From NCBI RefSeq assembly GCF_000425805.1, contig NZ_KE384458.1, positions 159,859 through 223,858 on the forward strand: a DNA stretch of 64,000 nt, given 5' to 3'. Below the pieces are notes generated by a model that saw only the letters and a program-made list of their open reading frames with translations, had not been told where the DNA came from and ran no database searches. The first letter of the stretch is position 1, and each line of letters begins with the position of its first letter. The stretch is from Pseudomonas vranovensis DSM 16006 (GTDB lineage: Bacteria; Pseudomonadota; Gammaproteobacteria; Pseudomonadales; Pseudomonadaceae). The translations under genes and the position numbers were made by a program. This document shows, piece after piece, positions 53,564 to 64,000 of this stretch.

Positions 53564-55821
53564 GTTATTGCGTGGCGGTGCGGGCTCTGTGCGAATTCTG
53601 CGCCAAGGTGGGTGATCTGGATCTGCGCTTCACGCCATCGCCCACCGCGCAGGAAGGCATCAGCGGCCATCAGCGGGTGGTGGGCAGGCGTGGGTTGGAC
53701 TATGAGGCAGAAATCACCCTTGAAGGGCGGTTTGGTCCCTTGCAGGTGCGGGGCAGGGCGGATGGGTATGATCCACGGCTCAATCGTCTGGAAGAGATCA
53801 AGACCCACCGTGGCGACCTTGCCCGGCAGCCCGACAACCATCGGCAACTGCACTGGGCACAGGCCAAGGTCTATGGCTGGCTGTTGTGCCAGCAGCGCCA
53901 GCTTGCCGCTATCGACCTGGCGCTGGTGTACCTGGATGTGGACAGCGACACCCAGACCGTGATCGAGCAACCCTGCAGCGCCGCGGACCTGGAGGCGTTC
54001 TTCAACGACCTGTGCGCGCGGTTCCTGCATTGGGCCGAGCAACAGTCGCAACGGGTGGCCCTGCGCGACAGCGGACTGCAAGCGCTGGCCTTTCCCCATG
54101 GGCAATTCCGCCGTGGCCAGCGAGAACTCGCCGAAACCGTGTACAAGGCCGTCAGTACCGGCCGTTGCCTGATGGCCCAGGCCACCACGGGCATTGGCAA
54201 AACGCTCGGCACCCTGTTTCCGTTGCTCAAGGCCGTGGTGCCACAACAACTGGACAAAATATACTTTCTCACTGCAAAGACCCCAGGGCGTGCGCTGGCA
54301 CTGGAGGCCCTGCAACAGGTCCATGCCAGTGCCCCGGATCTTGCACTGCGCAGCCTGGAGCTGGTAGCGCGGGACAAAGCCTGTGAGTTTCCCGGTACCG
54401 CCTGCCATGGCGAGGCCTGCCCCTTGGCCAAAGGCTTTTACGATCGTTTGCCGGCAGCGCGCCAGGTCGCACAGGCGGTGGCCATCCTCGACAAGGCGGC
54501 CGTGCGCGAGATTGCCCAGGCGCATCAGGTCTGCCCCTACTACCTGGGCCAGGAGATGGCGCGTTGGGTCGATGTACTGGTAGCCGACTACAACTACTAC
54601 TTCGACCAGAGCGCCTTGTTGTTTGGCCTGGCCCAGCTCAACCAGTGGCGCCTGGCGGTGCTGGTCGACGAGGCCCATAACCTGGTGGAGCGGGCGCGGC
54701 AGATGTACAGCGCCAGCCTCGACCAGTGGCAACTGCAGAGCCTGCGTCGCAGCAAGCCGGCCGGTATCGGTAGCACGCTGGATCGTCTCAATCGCCAATG
54801 GAATGCGCTGCACAAGGCGCAGGTGGTGCCTTATCGGGTGGTCGATGAGCTGCCTGAGGCGTTTCTCAAGGCGCTGCAGCAGTGCATCGGCCAGATCCAG
54901 GAACAACTCAACCAGCAACCTGCCGGTATCGACCCGACGGTGCTGCAGTTCTTCTTTCAGGCGTTGCAGTTCGTGAGGATAAGCGAGCTGTATGACGCAC
55001 ACTTCCTGTTCGACATCAGCACGCGCGAGGGGCCGGGCAAGCGCAGCCTGTCCACCCTGTGCCTGCGCAATGTGGTGCCGGCCGCGCAGATCGGCCCGCG
55101 CATGGCGGCGGCGCGCAGCACCACGCTGTTTTCCGCGACCCTGGGGCCCCGGCGCTATTACGCCGATCTGTTGGGCATGCCGGCGGATACCGGGTGGCTG
55201 GAGGTGGCATCGCCGTTTGCGGCCGAACAGTTGAACGTGCAGTTGGTGAACCAGGTCTCGACCCGTTTTCAGCATCGTGCTGCTTCCCTGGCGCCGATTG
55301 CTGCATTGATCGCTACACAATATGCCGCTGAACCGGGCAATTACCTGGCGTTTTTCAGCAGCTTCGAGTACTTGCAACAGGTAGCGGATCGATTGGCCAA
55401 CGAGCACCCGGAAATACCTCAGTGGCGCCAGGCATCGGGCATGGATGAAGCGCAGCGCCAGGCATTTCTCGATCGATTTGTGGTGCAGGGGCGAGGCGTG
55501 GGGTTTGCCGTGCTCGGCGGTGCTTTTGGCGAGGGCGTCGATCTGCCGGGTACGCGCTTGATCGGCGCCTTCGTCGCCACCCTCGGCCTGCCCCAGGTCA
55601 ACCCGGTGAATGAGCAGATCAAACAGCGAATGAACCGTTTGTTCGGTGCCGGGTTTGACTACACCTACCTATACCCTGGGGTGCAGAAAGTGATTCAGGC
55701 TGCCGGCAGGGTGATTCGTGGCACCGGTGACAGGGGTATGGTCATGCTCATCGACGACCGCTTCGCCGAGCCCCGGGTGCAGGCCATGTTCCCCTCTTGG
55801 TGGGCGCCCCGGCAGAAATAA
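53560..55821 (+). CDS. Cas4-like nuclease/XPD-DinG-type helicase fusion
   Basis: A 753-residue protein. The N-terminal ~110 residues hold a PD-(D/E)XK-like nuclease core (VRGRADGYD, then LEEIKTH, then HRQLHWAQAKVYGWLL), as in Cas4/RecB-type nucleases. An SF2 XPD-type helicase follows: Walker A TTGIGKT, four cysteines (KACEF, TACHG, EACPL, QVCPY) spaced as in iron-sulfur helicases, DEAH box (LVDEAHN), and late motifs GEGVDLPG and QAAGRVIRG. It overlaps fan1 (ATGA), so it probably unwinds DNA for that nuclease. Confidence 0.9.
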   Translation: MSYCVAVRALCEFCAKVGDLDLRFTPSPTAQEGISGHQRVVGRRGLDYEAEITLEGRFGPLQVRGRADGYDPRLNRLEEIKTHRGDLARQPDNHRQLHWAQAKVYGWLLCQQRQLAAIDLALVYLDVDSDTQTVIEQPCSAADLEAFFNDLCARFLHWAEQQSQRVALRDSGLQALAFPHGQFRRGQRELAETVYKAVSTGRCLMAQATTGIGKTLGTLFPLLKAVVPQQLDKIYFLTAKTPGRALALEALQQVHASAPDLALRSLELVARDKACEFPGTACHGEACPLAKGFYDRLPAARQVAQAVAILDKAAVREIAQAHQVCPYYLGQEMARWVDVLVADYNYYFDQSALLFGLAQLNQWRLAVLVDEAHNLVERARQMYSASLDQWQLQSLRRSKPAGIGSTLDRLNRQWNALHKAQVVPYRVVDELPEAFLKALQQCIGQIQEQLNQQPAGIDPTVLQFFFQALQFVRISELYDAHFLFDISTREGPGKRSLSTLCLRNVVPAAQIGPRMAAARSTTLFSATLGPRRYYADLLGMPADTGWLEVASPFAAEQLNVQLVNQVSTRFQHRAASLAPIAALIATQYAAEPGNYLAFFSSFEYLQQVADRLANEHPEIPQWRQASGMDEAQRQAFLDRFVVQGRGVGFAVLGGAFGEGVDLPGTRLIGAFVATLGLPQVNPVNEQIKQRMNRLFGAGFDYTYLYPGVQKVIQAAGRVIRGTGDRGMVMLIDDRFAEPRVQAMFPSWWAPRQK

Positions 55822-55916
55822 TCGCGTGGGCAGGGAGCATTGGCGTCGCGTGCAGGTCAAAGTGCCAGTAAACTCCGTGATTTTATTACCCCGTACATCC
55901 TTTCTTGAGGTTTTGC

Positions 55917-57554
<1,638 letters not shown>

Positions 57555-57561
57555 ACGGTAG

Positions 57562-57619
57562 CGCATCGCGGGGCAAAGCCCGCTCCTACACTACCTGTGG
57601 GAGTGGGCTTGCCCGCAAT
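57562..57619. repeat. Inverted REP pair, P. putida type
   Basis: Two converging copies of the unit GCGGGGCAAAGCCCGCTCC (57568-57586 and its inverse at 57597-57615, imperfect), between pgm and pirin 3' ends. This is the familiar dispersed extragenic palindrome of the P. putida group and can form a stem that protects or ends both transcripts. Confidence 0.9.
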
Positions 57620-57624
57620 CAGCT

Positions 57625-58320
57625 TCAAGCTACATCGACCAGGACAATCTCGCTGTCTTCCAGCGCCATCACCCTGAGCACTTGCTCATCTTCGATCGCC
57701 ACCCCGTCACGGGCCTCGGCGCGCAGACCGTTGACTTCAACCATCCCCTTGGCAGGCACCAGGTACCCGCGTCGGCCAGCCTCGAAACGGTATTCGGCGC
57801 TTTCCCCAGCCAGCAGGGTCGCGGCCACCAGGCGTGCATCGGCACGAATGCGCAGGCTGTCTTCATCACCGTCACGGCCGCTTGCCAACGTCACGAAGCC
57901 TTCGCGCTCGCCCTTGGGGAAGGGCCGAGTGCCCCAGGACGGCGCCTGGCCGACCTTCTCGGGCACGATCCAGATCTGGAAGATCCGCGTATCGACGTTT
58001 TCCAGGTTGTACTCGGCATGGGTAATGCCGGTACCGGCGCTCATCACCTGTACATCTCCCGCCTCGGTACGGCCTTTGTTGCCCAGGTTGTCCTGGTGGC
58101 TGATGGCACCTTCACGCACGTAGGTGATGATTTCCATGTCGCGGTGCGGGTGCGGTGGGAAGCCACTGCCGGCGGCAATCAGGTCGTCGTTCCAGACCCG
58201 CAGGTTGCCCCAGTTCATCCGTTGCGGGTCGTAGTACTCGGCAAAAGAGAAGTGATGGTGGGCATCGAGCCAGCCATGGTCGGCGTGGCCAAGGCTCTTG
58301 AATGGGCGCAGTTGCAGCAT
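57625..58320 (-). CDS. Pirin-family protein
   Basis: A 231-residue bicupin. The metal site is PHPHRDMEIITYV with HAEYN (GTGITHAEYNLE) in the N-terminal cupin; the C-terminal cupin lacks metal residues, as usual. It resembles E. coli YhhW, which has quercetinase activity in vitro; its physiological role is unclear. The ATG at 58320 follows AGGAGA. It stands alone, with a 221-base AT-rich gap to the next divergent gene. Confidence 0.92.
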   Translation of the reverse strand: MLQLRPFKSLGHADHGWLDAHHHFSFAEYYDPQRMNWGNLRVWNDDLIAAGSGFPPHPHRDMEIITYVREGAISHQDNLGNKGRTEAGDVQVMSAGTGITHAEYNLENVDTRIFQIWIVPEKVGQAPSWGTRPFPKGEREGFVTLASGRDGDEDSLRIRADARLVAATLLAGESAEYRFEAGRRGYLVPAKGMVEVNGLRAEARDGVAIEDEQVLRVMALEDSEIVLVDVA

Positions 58321-58541
58321 GACGGGCTCTCCTGGTGAGTCGTTTGATGGAACGATCATCGCTGAATCTATAATCGAAAATAAGCGTAAATTTCGGCTGA
58401 TATTGATCTAATTATTAGATACCAATAGCTAGGGTGATTTATACGCTTCATCGTCTAATTGACTGATCTTCAAGCATTCGGCTGGTGATTTTTGTCTGTT
58501 AGAGCGAACATGCATGCTGGATTATTTGTGTTGGAGTCGGT

Positions 58542-61019
58542 GTGTCTGAAGAGCGTCCCAAGCTACCCCCGGAGTTGACTCCCCCTGCGCAATTGCCCTG
58601 GATAAGACGCCTGGCAGCGCGTGTGCTAGGCCGCGGCCTGAGCCGGCTGCAGGCCCAGCACCGTGACTCCTGGTTCCAGGGGCACGCCAGCGGCCAACGT
58701 ACCGGCCATGCCGATGGTTTACGCGAGGGCTATGAAGAAGGGCGGGTGGACGGCTACGAAGCCGGGCGCCAGGTGTTGGTGATCCGTGACACACGTCCCG
58801 ATGGCCACGGCGTGCCGGGACAGGACGACTGCCTGTTCGACGACTGGCGCCTGCCATTGACCAGCGAGCTCAAGAAACGCTTCAAAGGTGACGTTGCCCA
58901 GCGCTTGCCGGCACACGCCCAGCCGAGCGCTGCACAGTGGAAGATGATCTTCAGCGATACGCCATCCACCTGCGTTATCGCCGGGGCCGGTGCTGGCAAG
59001 TCGACCTCGCTGGTACTGCGCATCTTGCTGTTGCGTCATTACCTGGGTTTTGAGCTGGACGCCATGACTGTGGTGACCTTTACCCGCGAGTCACGCAAGG
59101 ATTTCATCGCCCGCCTGGTACAGGTCTTCGGCCTTTGGCAACTGGAACTCAGCCCGCCCCAGGCCCGTGAGCTGGTGCGCACCTTCCACTCGCGAATCCT
59201 GCCATTGGTGCGGAGCCTGCCAGGCTTCAGCCAGGTGCGCGCGTTCGAGACCCTGGGCAGCGAGATGCCCAGCGGCAGTGAAGCCAGTGCCGAGAGCAAC
59301 CCCTTTGACCTGCGTATCAACGATGCCCAGCGCCAGCAGTTGAACCTGTGCTACCGCGACCTGCTCAAACACAGCGCTCGCTTTGCCGAACTGATTGCCA
59401 GCCTGCGCCGTGAAGCACTGCAGCTCAAAGCCCTGGATCGCGATCACCCGGACGTGCAAAAACGAGTGGCGGTAACCCAGCTATCGGCCAGCCGCGACGA
59501 AGAACTCTGCGATACCCTCGAAGACCTCTGGTTCTCTGCTGGAGCCTGGCCAATCAAGGGAATCGAGCCAAGCCGCGAGACGGTGGAAATCAACGGCAGC
59601 CGCTTCCACTTCCACGGCCATATCAAGGAACTGGATGCCTGGGTCGTGCTGGGCTTCGATCCGGGTGAAAACCAGCAATACAAGCGTCCCGGCGCCAAGC
59701 TTCCGGTTTGGGCTGAGTGGGTAATAAAGCGCACCCTGTTTCAAGCTTTCTGCGATAAGCCTGTGATTTGGCTTGAAAATTATGCAGCGGCCAAACGTCT
59801 CACAACCTCGCTGGCTGGCGATGCCGTCGCCGGTCCCGGCTTTGATTACAAGATCAAGGGTGAACTGTCGGCAGCCCCGTTGCTTGACGCCTTCGTCGGC
59901 GCCGCAGGTTTTATCGAGAATCTCGGGCTTGAAGTGAACAAGGCGGTAGGCGCCATGAGCTTCCCCGCCGGCGACAGCGACGCGCTGTTCTTCGAGGCCT
60001 TGAGCTTGTACTGGAAGGCGCTGGAGGCGCACTTGCTCGGGCAGTCGCCGCCGATCATGAGCTACAACCGTATGTTCGCTCTCTTCGGTGAGAACAATCC
60101 CGAGAACCTGCGCTTGCTGCCCGACCCGCTGCTGCGCCCGCTGGCGCACCTGATGATCGACGAATTCCAGGACGTCTCGCCACAGATCGTTTCCTGGCTG
60201 CGCGCCTGCCTGCGCGAAATCCGCCGTCGCGGCCCGGCCATGCACGTCGGCAGGGTGGCCCAGCATTCCTCGCTGCTGTGTGTGGGGGATGACTGGCAGT
60301 CGATCTACGGCTGGCGTGGCAGCTCGCCCAAGTACTTCATGGAATACACCAAGGAGTTCATCTCACCGAGCAATACCCGGGTGATGCTGTCCGACAATTT
60401 CCGCAGCCACCAACACATCATCGACGCGGCCGAGCACATCGTGAAGCCAGCGCCAGCCATCAGCGGTAAAAAAGCCAAGGCCTGCGGCCCGGCGGCAGAG
60501 GCAGCGATACCGGTCAAAGTCCTTGAGCGTGACGAAGCCGTCCTGGCCCAGACGTTGATGGAGCACTACCGCCGCGGCGAGTCGGTAATGATGTTATTTC
60601 GAAAAAGTAGCGATAAATCATTGATATCAGAGCATATACAGCCACTGGTAAACCATGAGGCCGGGTTGCCGGCGAGCCAGCGACGCTTCCGGCAACTGAC
60701 TTATCACAGTGCCAAGGGTTTGCAGGCGGATGCGGTATTCATGCTGGGTGATTGCCAGCATCTGACCAGTTCGCCCTACAAGAACCAGGTTTATCGCCAG
60801 GCAGGGTTGGGGCGCGCTGGCGACCCGTTGGCCTTCGACAATGCACAGAAGGATGAAGTGTTGCGCCTGGCCTACGTTGCGATCACCCGTGCGGCGAAAC
60901 ACTGCTACTGGTACGTGGAAACGCCAACGGGGGATGCAGCCAACCTGCCACGGGCGTCGAGCCAGGTGGATGGGCGCAAGGCGTTTTTTGAGGATGGGCG
61001 TGAGAGTCGAGCAGACTGA
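58542..61019 (+). CDS. UvrD/HelD-type superfamily 1 helicase
   Basis: An 825-residue protein. The N-terminal ~100 residues contain Gly/Glu/Asp-rich repeats (GHADGLREGYEEGRVDGYEAG). SF1A motifs follow in order: Walker A IAGAGAGKST (about 145-155), motif Ia TFTRES, motif II LMIDEFQDVSP, motif III GDDWQSIYGWRG, motif IV DNFRSHQHI, motif V YHSAKGLQADAV and motif VI YVAITRAAKHCYWY. It is close to DNA helicase IV in its motifs. A 3'-5' DNA helicase activity is expected. The start is GTG at 58542 after GGAG. Confidence 0.88.
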   Translation: MSEERPKLPPELTPPAQLPWIRRLAARVLGRGLSRLQAQHRDSWFQGHASGQRTGHADGLREGYEEGRVDGYEAGRQVLVIRDTRPDGHGVPGQDDCLFDDWRLPLTSELKKRFKGDVAQRLPAHAQPSAAQWKMIFSDTPSTCVIAGAGAGKSTSLVLRILLLRHYLGFELDAMTVVTFTRESRKDFIARLVQVFGLWQLELSPPQARELVRTFHSRILPLVRSLPGFSQVRAFETLGSEMPSGSEASAESNPFDLRINDAQRQQLNLCYRDLLKHSARFAELIASLRREALQLKALDRDHPDVQKRVAVTQLSASRDEELCDTLEDLWFSAGAWPIKGIEPSRETVEINGSRFHFHGHIKELDAWVVLGFDPGENQQYKRPGAKLPVWAEWVIKRTLFQAFCDKPVIWLENYAAAKRLTTSLAGDAVAGPGFDYKIKGELSAAPLLDAFVGAAGFIENLGLEVNKAVGAMSFPAGDSDALFFEALSLYWKALEAHLLGQSPPIMSYNRMFALFGENNPENLRLLPDPLLRPLAHLMIDEFQDVSPQIVSWLRACLREIRRRGPAMHVGRVAQHSSLLCVGDDWQSIYGWRGSSPKYFMEYTKEFISPSNTRVMLSDNFRSHQHIIDAAEHIVKPAPAISGKKAKACGPAAEAAIPVKVLERDEAVLAQTLMEHYRRGESVMMLFRKSSDKSLISEHIQPLVNHEAGLPASQRRFRQLTYHSAKGLQADAVFMLGDCQHLTSSPYKNQVYRQAGLGRAGDPLAFDNAQKDEVLRLAYVAITRAAKHCYWYVETPTGDAANLPRASSQVDGRKAFFEDGRESRAD

Positions 61020-61072
61020 GTGGCACGCGAGTTTTAGATGGCACTGCAAGGTATACAGTTACTTTTCCATGG

Positions 61073-61980
61073 TCACCGGTCGACAATCTTCCCATTGACG
61101 CGAATGACGGGCTTGCGTTTTTCCGCAAAGCCGCAGAGCTCGTCGATAGCGCGGGGGAAGGTGGTGTAGGGCACGTTGTACTGAATGAATTCGGCCAGGC
61201 ATTCCGGAAAGACATCCCAGATCAGCCAGAGCAACCGAAGCGGAACCATGATGGGGGCCCACAACTTGCCTCGTGTGCTGGTCAAGCTGCTGCGAAACGA
61301 GTGCCGCCATTCATGAAATCGGCGCAAGGTAGTTTGCCGGCGAGTCAGACGAGGCTGGAGGGGGGAGGCTCAGGTATATCCTGCGGCCCATTGGCCATGA
61401 AGAGTTGCAGGTAGGTCAACAGAGACTTGGCTGAGCGATCACCGTCGAATACCCCCAGGTTGCCGCACATGAGGCAAACCTCTCCGGGTGTCTTCTGACC
61501 GTAGTCGACGCCGATCAGGTAGAGAGAATGGCGGCTGGTATTGATCGTGCCACTGACAATGGGTATGTAGCCGGCGAGGATTTCGAGTTGGTCCCAGTCG
61601 AGAATGTGCAGGTGTTTTTTTCCGGGGAAGATGTAGTACACCTTGCGGGTGCGGTGGTTGCCGCCTAGCAAGTAAAAAACACATCCCAATGGTGGGAGCA
61701 GCGACGCAGACAATAATATTGTAATTGTTATCTCAGGGGTTATGTTGTCGATGACCTGGAGCATTAGGATTGTATCTATAACTGCAATAACAATGAACTG
61801 ACCAACTATAAGCGATGAGTCGATTTTGTTTAGGTTGGAGAGCGTCTCCAGCTCACTGCATTGGGTGTTTATACGTCGTATGCCGTATACGACTGGGGGC
61901 TCGCCTGTTGAGTAATGAGGGTGGAGAGAGGTGCCGCCGAAGCGAAGACTTTTAGATAATCGATTGATTTTACTGCTCAT
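61073..61980 (-). pseudogene. DUF6708-type membrane protein gene with frameshift
   Basis: The N-terminal frame (61345-61980, 211 residues) starts at ATG 61980 with GAGGCC upstream and holds two membrane segments plus TRKVYYIFPGKKHLHILDWD. It stops just after NGPQDIPEPPPSS. The missing C-terminal part continues in another frame (LTRRQTTLRRFHEWRHSFRS to VIRVNGKIVDR, stop at 61073). Adding one base to the six-G run at 61360-61365 joins both into a protein of about 300 residues that aligns with the neighbour at 62131-63279. Either a real mutation or a base-calling error in the homopolymer. Confidence 0.75.
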
Positions 61981-62130
61981 TCAGGCGGCCTCACTGGTGC
62001 GAGCAATTTTTTGTCAATTGATTCATTTATCCTATGGGTCGAAGTGCCGAGACGACTTAGCCACGTCCATGAAGCGGGCAGTCATGTCCGACAAGTATTT
62101 TGAGTTTTATAGAGTTCTCATCCTCCTTGG

Positions 62131-63279
62131 TCAATTCGATTTGGATTCGGTTTTTTTGGGACGTGCACATAGTTTCTTTTCAGGGCGTTTGCCTGGGCGT
62201 ATCGCCCATAGGTGTGCATTAGCCCGCAAGCGTTCCTGGATATGCGGGGGGCGATCGGCAAGAGTGGTCAGCGGTGGGATGGGTTTTCCAGGCAGCCCGG
62301 CCTGGCGGATCAGTTTCGGCCAGCGCGGTTTCCAGCACAGCAGCAGGCTTAGCCAATGGCCGAGACCGATGATCAGGAAGGCAGGGCAGATCAGCAGCAG
62401 CCCTACCTTGGTTGTTCGGGAGGCACGACGAAAATAGTGGGTGAGCCCTTCGAACTGAGGGGTGAAGGCCTGCCAGGGCCAGGGGAAATGCGAGGTGATG
62501 CGGGGCCGCGGCAGGCCTTGGGGGCCTTCGTCCATGAAGCGACGGATGAACTCCCATTCGTCGCGTAGCTCGGCCTGGTTGTTGCCGGCCTTGCCGACCC
62601 AGGCGCTTTCGGGATGGAGAGTACCTGTGACGCGCGGTGACCAATAGAGGAATAGGGGTACGCCGATGCCGCCTGCTATTGCAGTCTTTTCGCTGGCGCC
62701 TGATGAGGTCACGCCTTTCCAGGGCAAGGTCACGATGCCACCGCAGTAGCTGGGGCGATGCAGGTAGACTTGCTGGGTTTTGCGGTTGAAGCGGATCAGT
62801 AGATGACGGGAGGTGAACATTTCCAAGCGAGTGAAGCGAAAACCATACTTTAAATAGAACCAAGAAAATACTGCGGCGATTGTAAAGTAGAGTAGCAATA
62901 CAAGTAGCAGGCCGATGTCAGGGATGATTTTTTTATTTAAAAGTTCATTAATTGACCTTGCGAGGTGTACTGTTGCGGTTGCCGTAGTGGTGGTGATAAA
63001 AATGATTAGCGCGCATGAGAGTATGCTGATAAGGCCGCGCTTCGCTTCAAACATGCCGGAGCGTATTTCAAGCACTGTGTCGTTAAACACATAAACTGGC
63101 CCTCGGGCTTTAGGTGTCTGGCTAACGCAGGCGCGTGCAGCAACCTGCTCTTCATCGTCCTCACTCTCAAAAGGTAGATCTCTTTTTATCCCCAGTTTTT
63201 TTTCAAGTTTGTGATCGTCTTTACGGGCTTCTTCTGGCTCCAATTGCATTTTCCAACAGCCCCATTCAAAGAAGTACAT
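62131..63279 (-). CDS. DUF6708 domain-containing membrane protein
   Basis: A 382-residue protein with a charged N-terminal region, two membrane helices (about 88-112 and 122-145), the domain core RHLLIRFNRKTQQVYLHRP, WEFIRRFMDEGPQGLPRPR and a further membrane pair near 290-315, then a basic tail. The family is usually found next to type VI secretion effector genes and may be an immunity or accessory protein; its biochemical role is unknown. The start is the ATG at 63279, with GAGG 7 bases before it, overlapping the effector stop (TGATG). A GTG one codon upstream is possible. Confidence 0.8.
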   Translation of the reverse strand: MYFFEWGCWKMQLEPEEARKDDHKLEKKLGIKRDLPFESEDDEEQVAARACVSQTPKARGPVYVFNDTVLEIRSGMFEAKRGLISILSCALIIFITTTTATATVHLARSINELLNKKIIPDIGLLLVLLLYFTIAAVFSWFYLKYGFRFTRLEMFTSRHLLIRFNRKTQQVYLHRPSYCGGIVTLPWKGVTSSGASEKTAIAGGIGVPLFLYWSPRVTGTLHPESAWVGKAGNNQAELRDEWEFIRRFMDEGPQGLPRPRITSHFPWPWQAFTPQFEGLTHYFRRASRTTKVGLLLICPAFLIIGLGHWLSLLLCWKPRWPKLIRQAGLPGKPIPPLTTLADRPPHIQERLRANAHLWAIRPGKRPEKKLCARPKKTESKSN

Positions 63280-64000
63280 CACATCACCTCGCTGATGGCG
63301 GCAAACAGTGTGCCGAGTTCGTCGCTAACATTTTTATAACGCTGCGCTTCGGGAGTGCGACTGAAGCAGCACTGGTCACACCATTTTTCCAGGGCATTAT
63401 CATCGAACATCAGGAGTGCAATCGTAGCGCCTAGTACAAACGCTCCACCCATCCAGGTCATACGGCCCAACAAGAGCATGGCGGCTTGGTTAGCGGCCAA
63501 GCGTGTGGACCATTGTGTCAGCGTTAAAAAGAATGCTTGCTGTCCTCCGCTTCGAGCTTGCATGGTAAGCCAATTGAAGTACGCGGTTGCTTGGGAAAAG
63601 GCAATTCCACCTTGCCCTGCAAGTAGCGCTAAGGTGGCGGAAGCTCGAACAAAGTAGGTTGCTGCCAAAGGGTACTTACGGGTGCTTTGTACTTCTGAAT
63701 TTCTATTGAGCGCATCCACGCTATCACTCACATCCCACCCGATACTCACCAACCCCCCCGCAGCCGCCATCCCCGCCCCCCACAGCCGATACCGCCCCAG
63801 GCTGATCTGCGCCCCCGTGCGGTGGCGCTGTTCGGCCCGACATTCGCCAGCGCCTGCCCGGTACCCACTGCCAGCAGTTCCAGTCCTGCCGCCACACTGG
63901 TCAACCCCGCCGCAGCCACTTCACTCCAGAAGCGCCGATCCTTGTCGTCACGTCGCCCTTGCAACAGCAACAGGCTGGCCTCCAGCAACAGCAGGCCGCT
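63279..64000 (-). pseudogene. 3' part of a probable T6SS effector gene, frameshifted
   Basis: The gene runs in from beyond the right edge, so only its C-terminal ~240 residues are seen. The upstream frame reads LLEASLLLLQGRRDDKDRRF to NVGPNSATARG and then derails; the other frame continues as AQISLGRYRLWGAG, AAAGGLVSIGWDVSDSVDAL and ends with membrane helices and DNALEKWCDQCCFSRTPEAQ. One extra base in the five-C run at 63812-63816 restores a single frame. The C-terminal sequence resembles the BTH_I2691-type T6SS effector family as I remember it. Coupled to the DUF6708 gene downstream. Confidence 0.6.

Noticed and set aside
53431..55407. 658-codon minus-strand frame opposite the helicase
   Set aside because: Shadow frame with no domain; the plus strand has Walker, DEAH and iron-sulfur motifs in order.
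57562..57619. Possible CRISPR-like repeat
   Set aside because: Only one inverted pair, no regular spacers; it fits the known P. putida REP pair.

Overview
The window is 64 kb of a GC-rich chromosome that looks like a fluorescent Pseudomonas, most likely the P. putida group. The reasons are clear homologues of MexE-MexF-OprN, MexT/MexS, SoxR with MexH/MexI, GcsR with the second glycine-cleavage operon, OprD-family porins, CSS-motif EAL proteins and a putida-type REP pair. Identities come from reading the translated proteins and from memory of the families; no database search was run. No rRNA, tRNA, CRISPR array, insertion sequence or integrase was seen.

Region 1 (1-11.2 kb) is mixed housekeeping. 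It holds an EAL-type c-di-GMP phosphodiesterase, 4-hydroxyphenylpyruvate dioxygenase (hpd), a CSS-motif sensor with no EAL domain, a DJ-1/PfpI protein and a yeast-type cytosine deaminase. A four-gene run on the minus strand, joined by ATGA/GTGA overlaps, links a soluble hybrid histidine kinase to a ybhP-clsB-ybhN phospholipid module. A TPR protein lies upstream of it. Region 2 (11.2-17.4 kb) is the mexE-mexF-oprN efflux operon, with a MexT-like box upstream of mexE.

Region 3 (17.4-25 kb) holds a small lipoprotein, a LysR regulator, and a divergent catabolic cluster: ureohydrolase, aldehyde dehydrogenase, a 59-residue membrane protein coupled to an NCS1 permease, and a GMC alcohol oxidoreductase. 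Together they suggest uptake and breakdown of a guanidino compound, possibly a guanidino alcohol. Region 4 (25-36.7 kb) is a glycine/serine unit: cycA, gcsR, then gcvH-gcvP-glyA-sdaA-gcvT-lipA. Both cycA and gcvH are preceded by a sigma-54 promoter with GG-N10-GC spacing and by two matching GcsR-like boxes.

Region 5 (36.7-46 kb) has an Lrp-type regulator divergent from a LysE exporter, soxR divergent from mexH-mexI through a textbook SoxR promoter, a decayed 1.1-kb stretch with the 5' end of an NYN-domain gene, and the mexT/mexS pair. A MexT-like box lies between mexT and mexS and resembles the one 27 kb away at mexE. Region 6 (46-51.6 kb) has a 38-residue basic ORF, an unrecognised 490-residue protein coupled to a MocR-like regulator that has lost its PLP anchor residues, and an oprD-sphA outer-membrane pair.

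Region 7 (51.6-61 kb) has a FAN1-type nuclease coupled to a Cas4-like nuclease/XPD-like helicase fusion, then pgm, pirin and a UvrD-family helicase. Region 8 (61-64 kb) is the 3' end of a probable type VI secretion effector gene followed by two DUF6708-type genes. The effector and one DUF6708 gene each carry a one-base frameshift in a G/C homopolymer.
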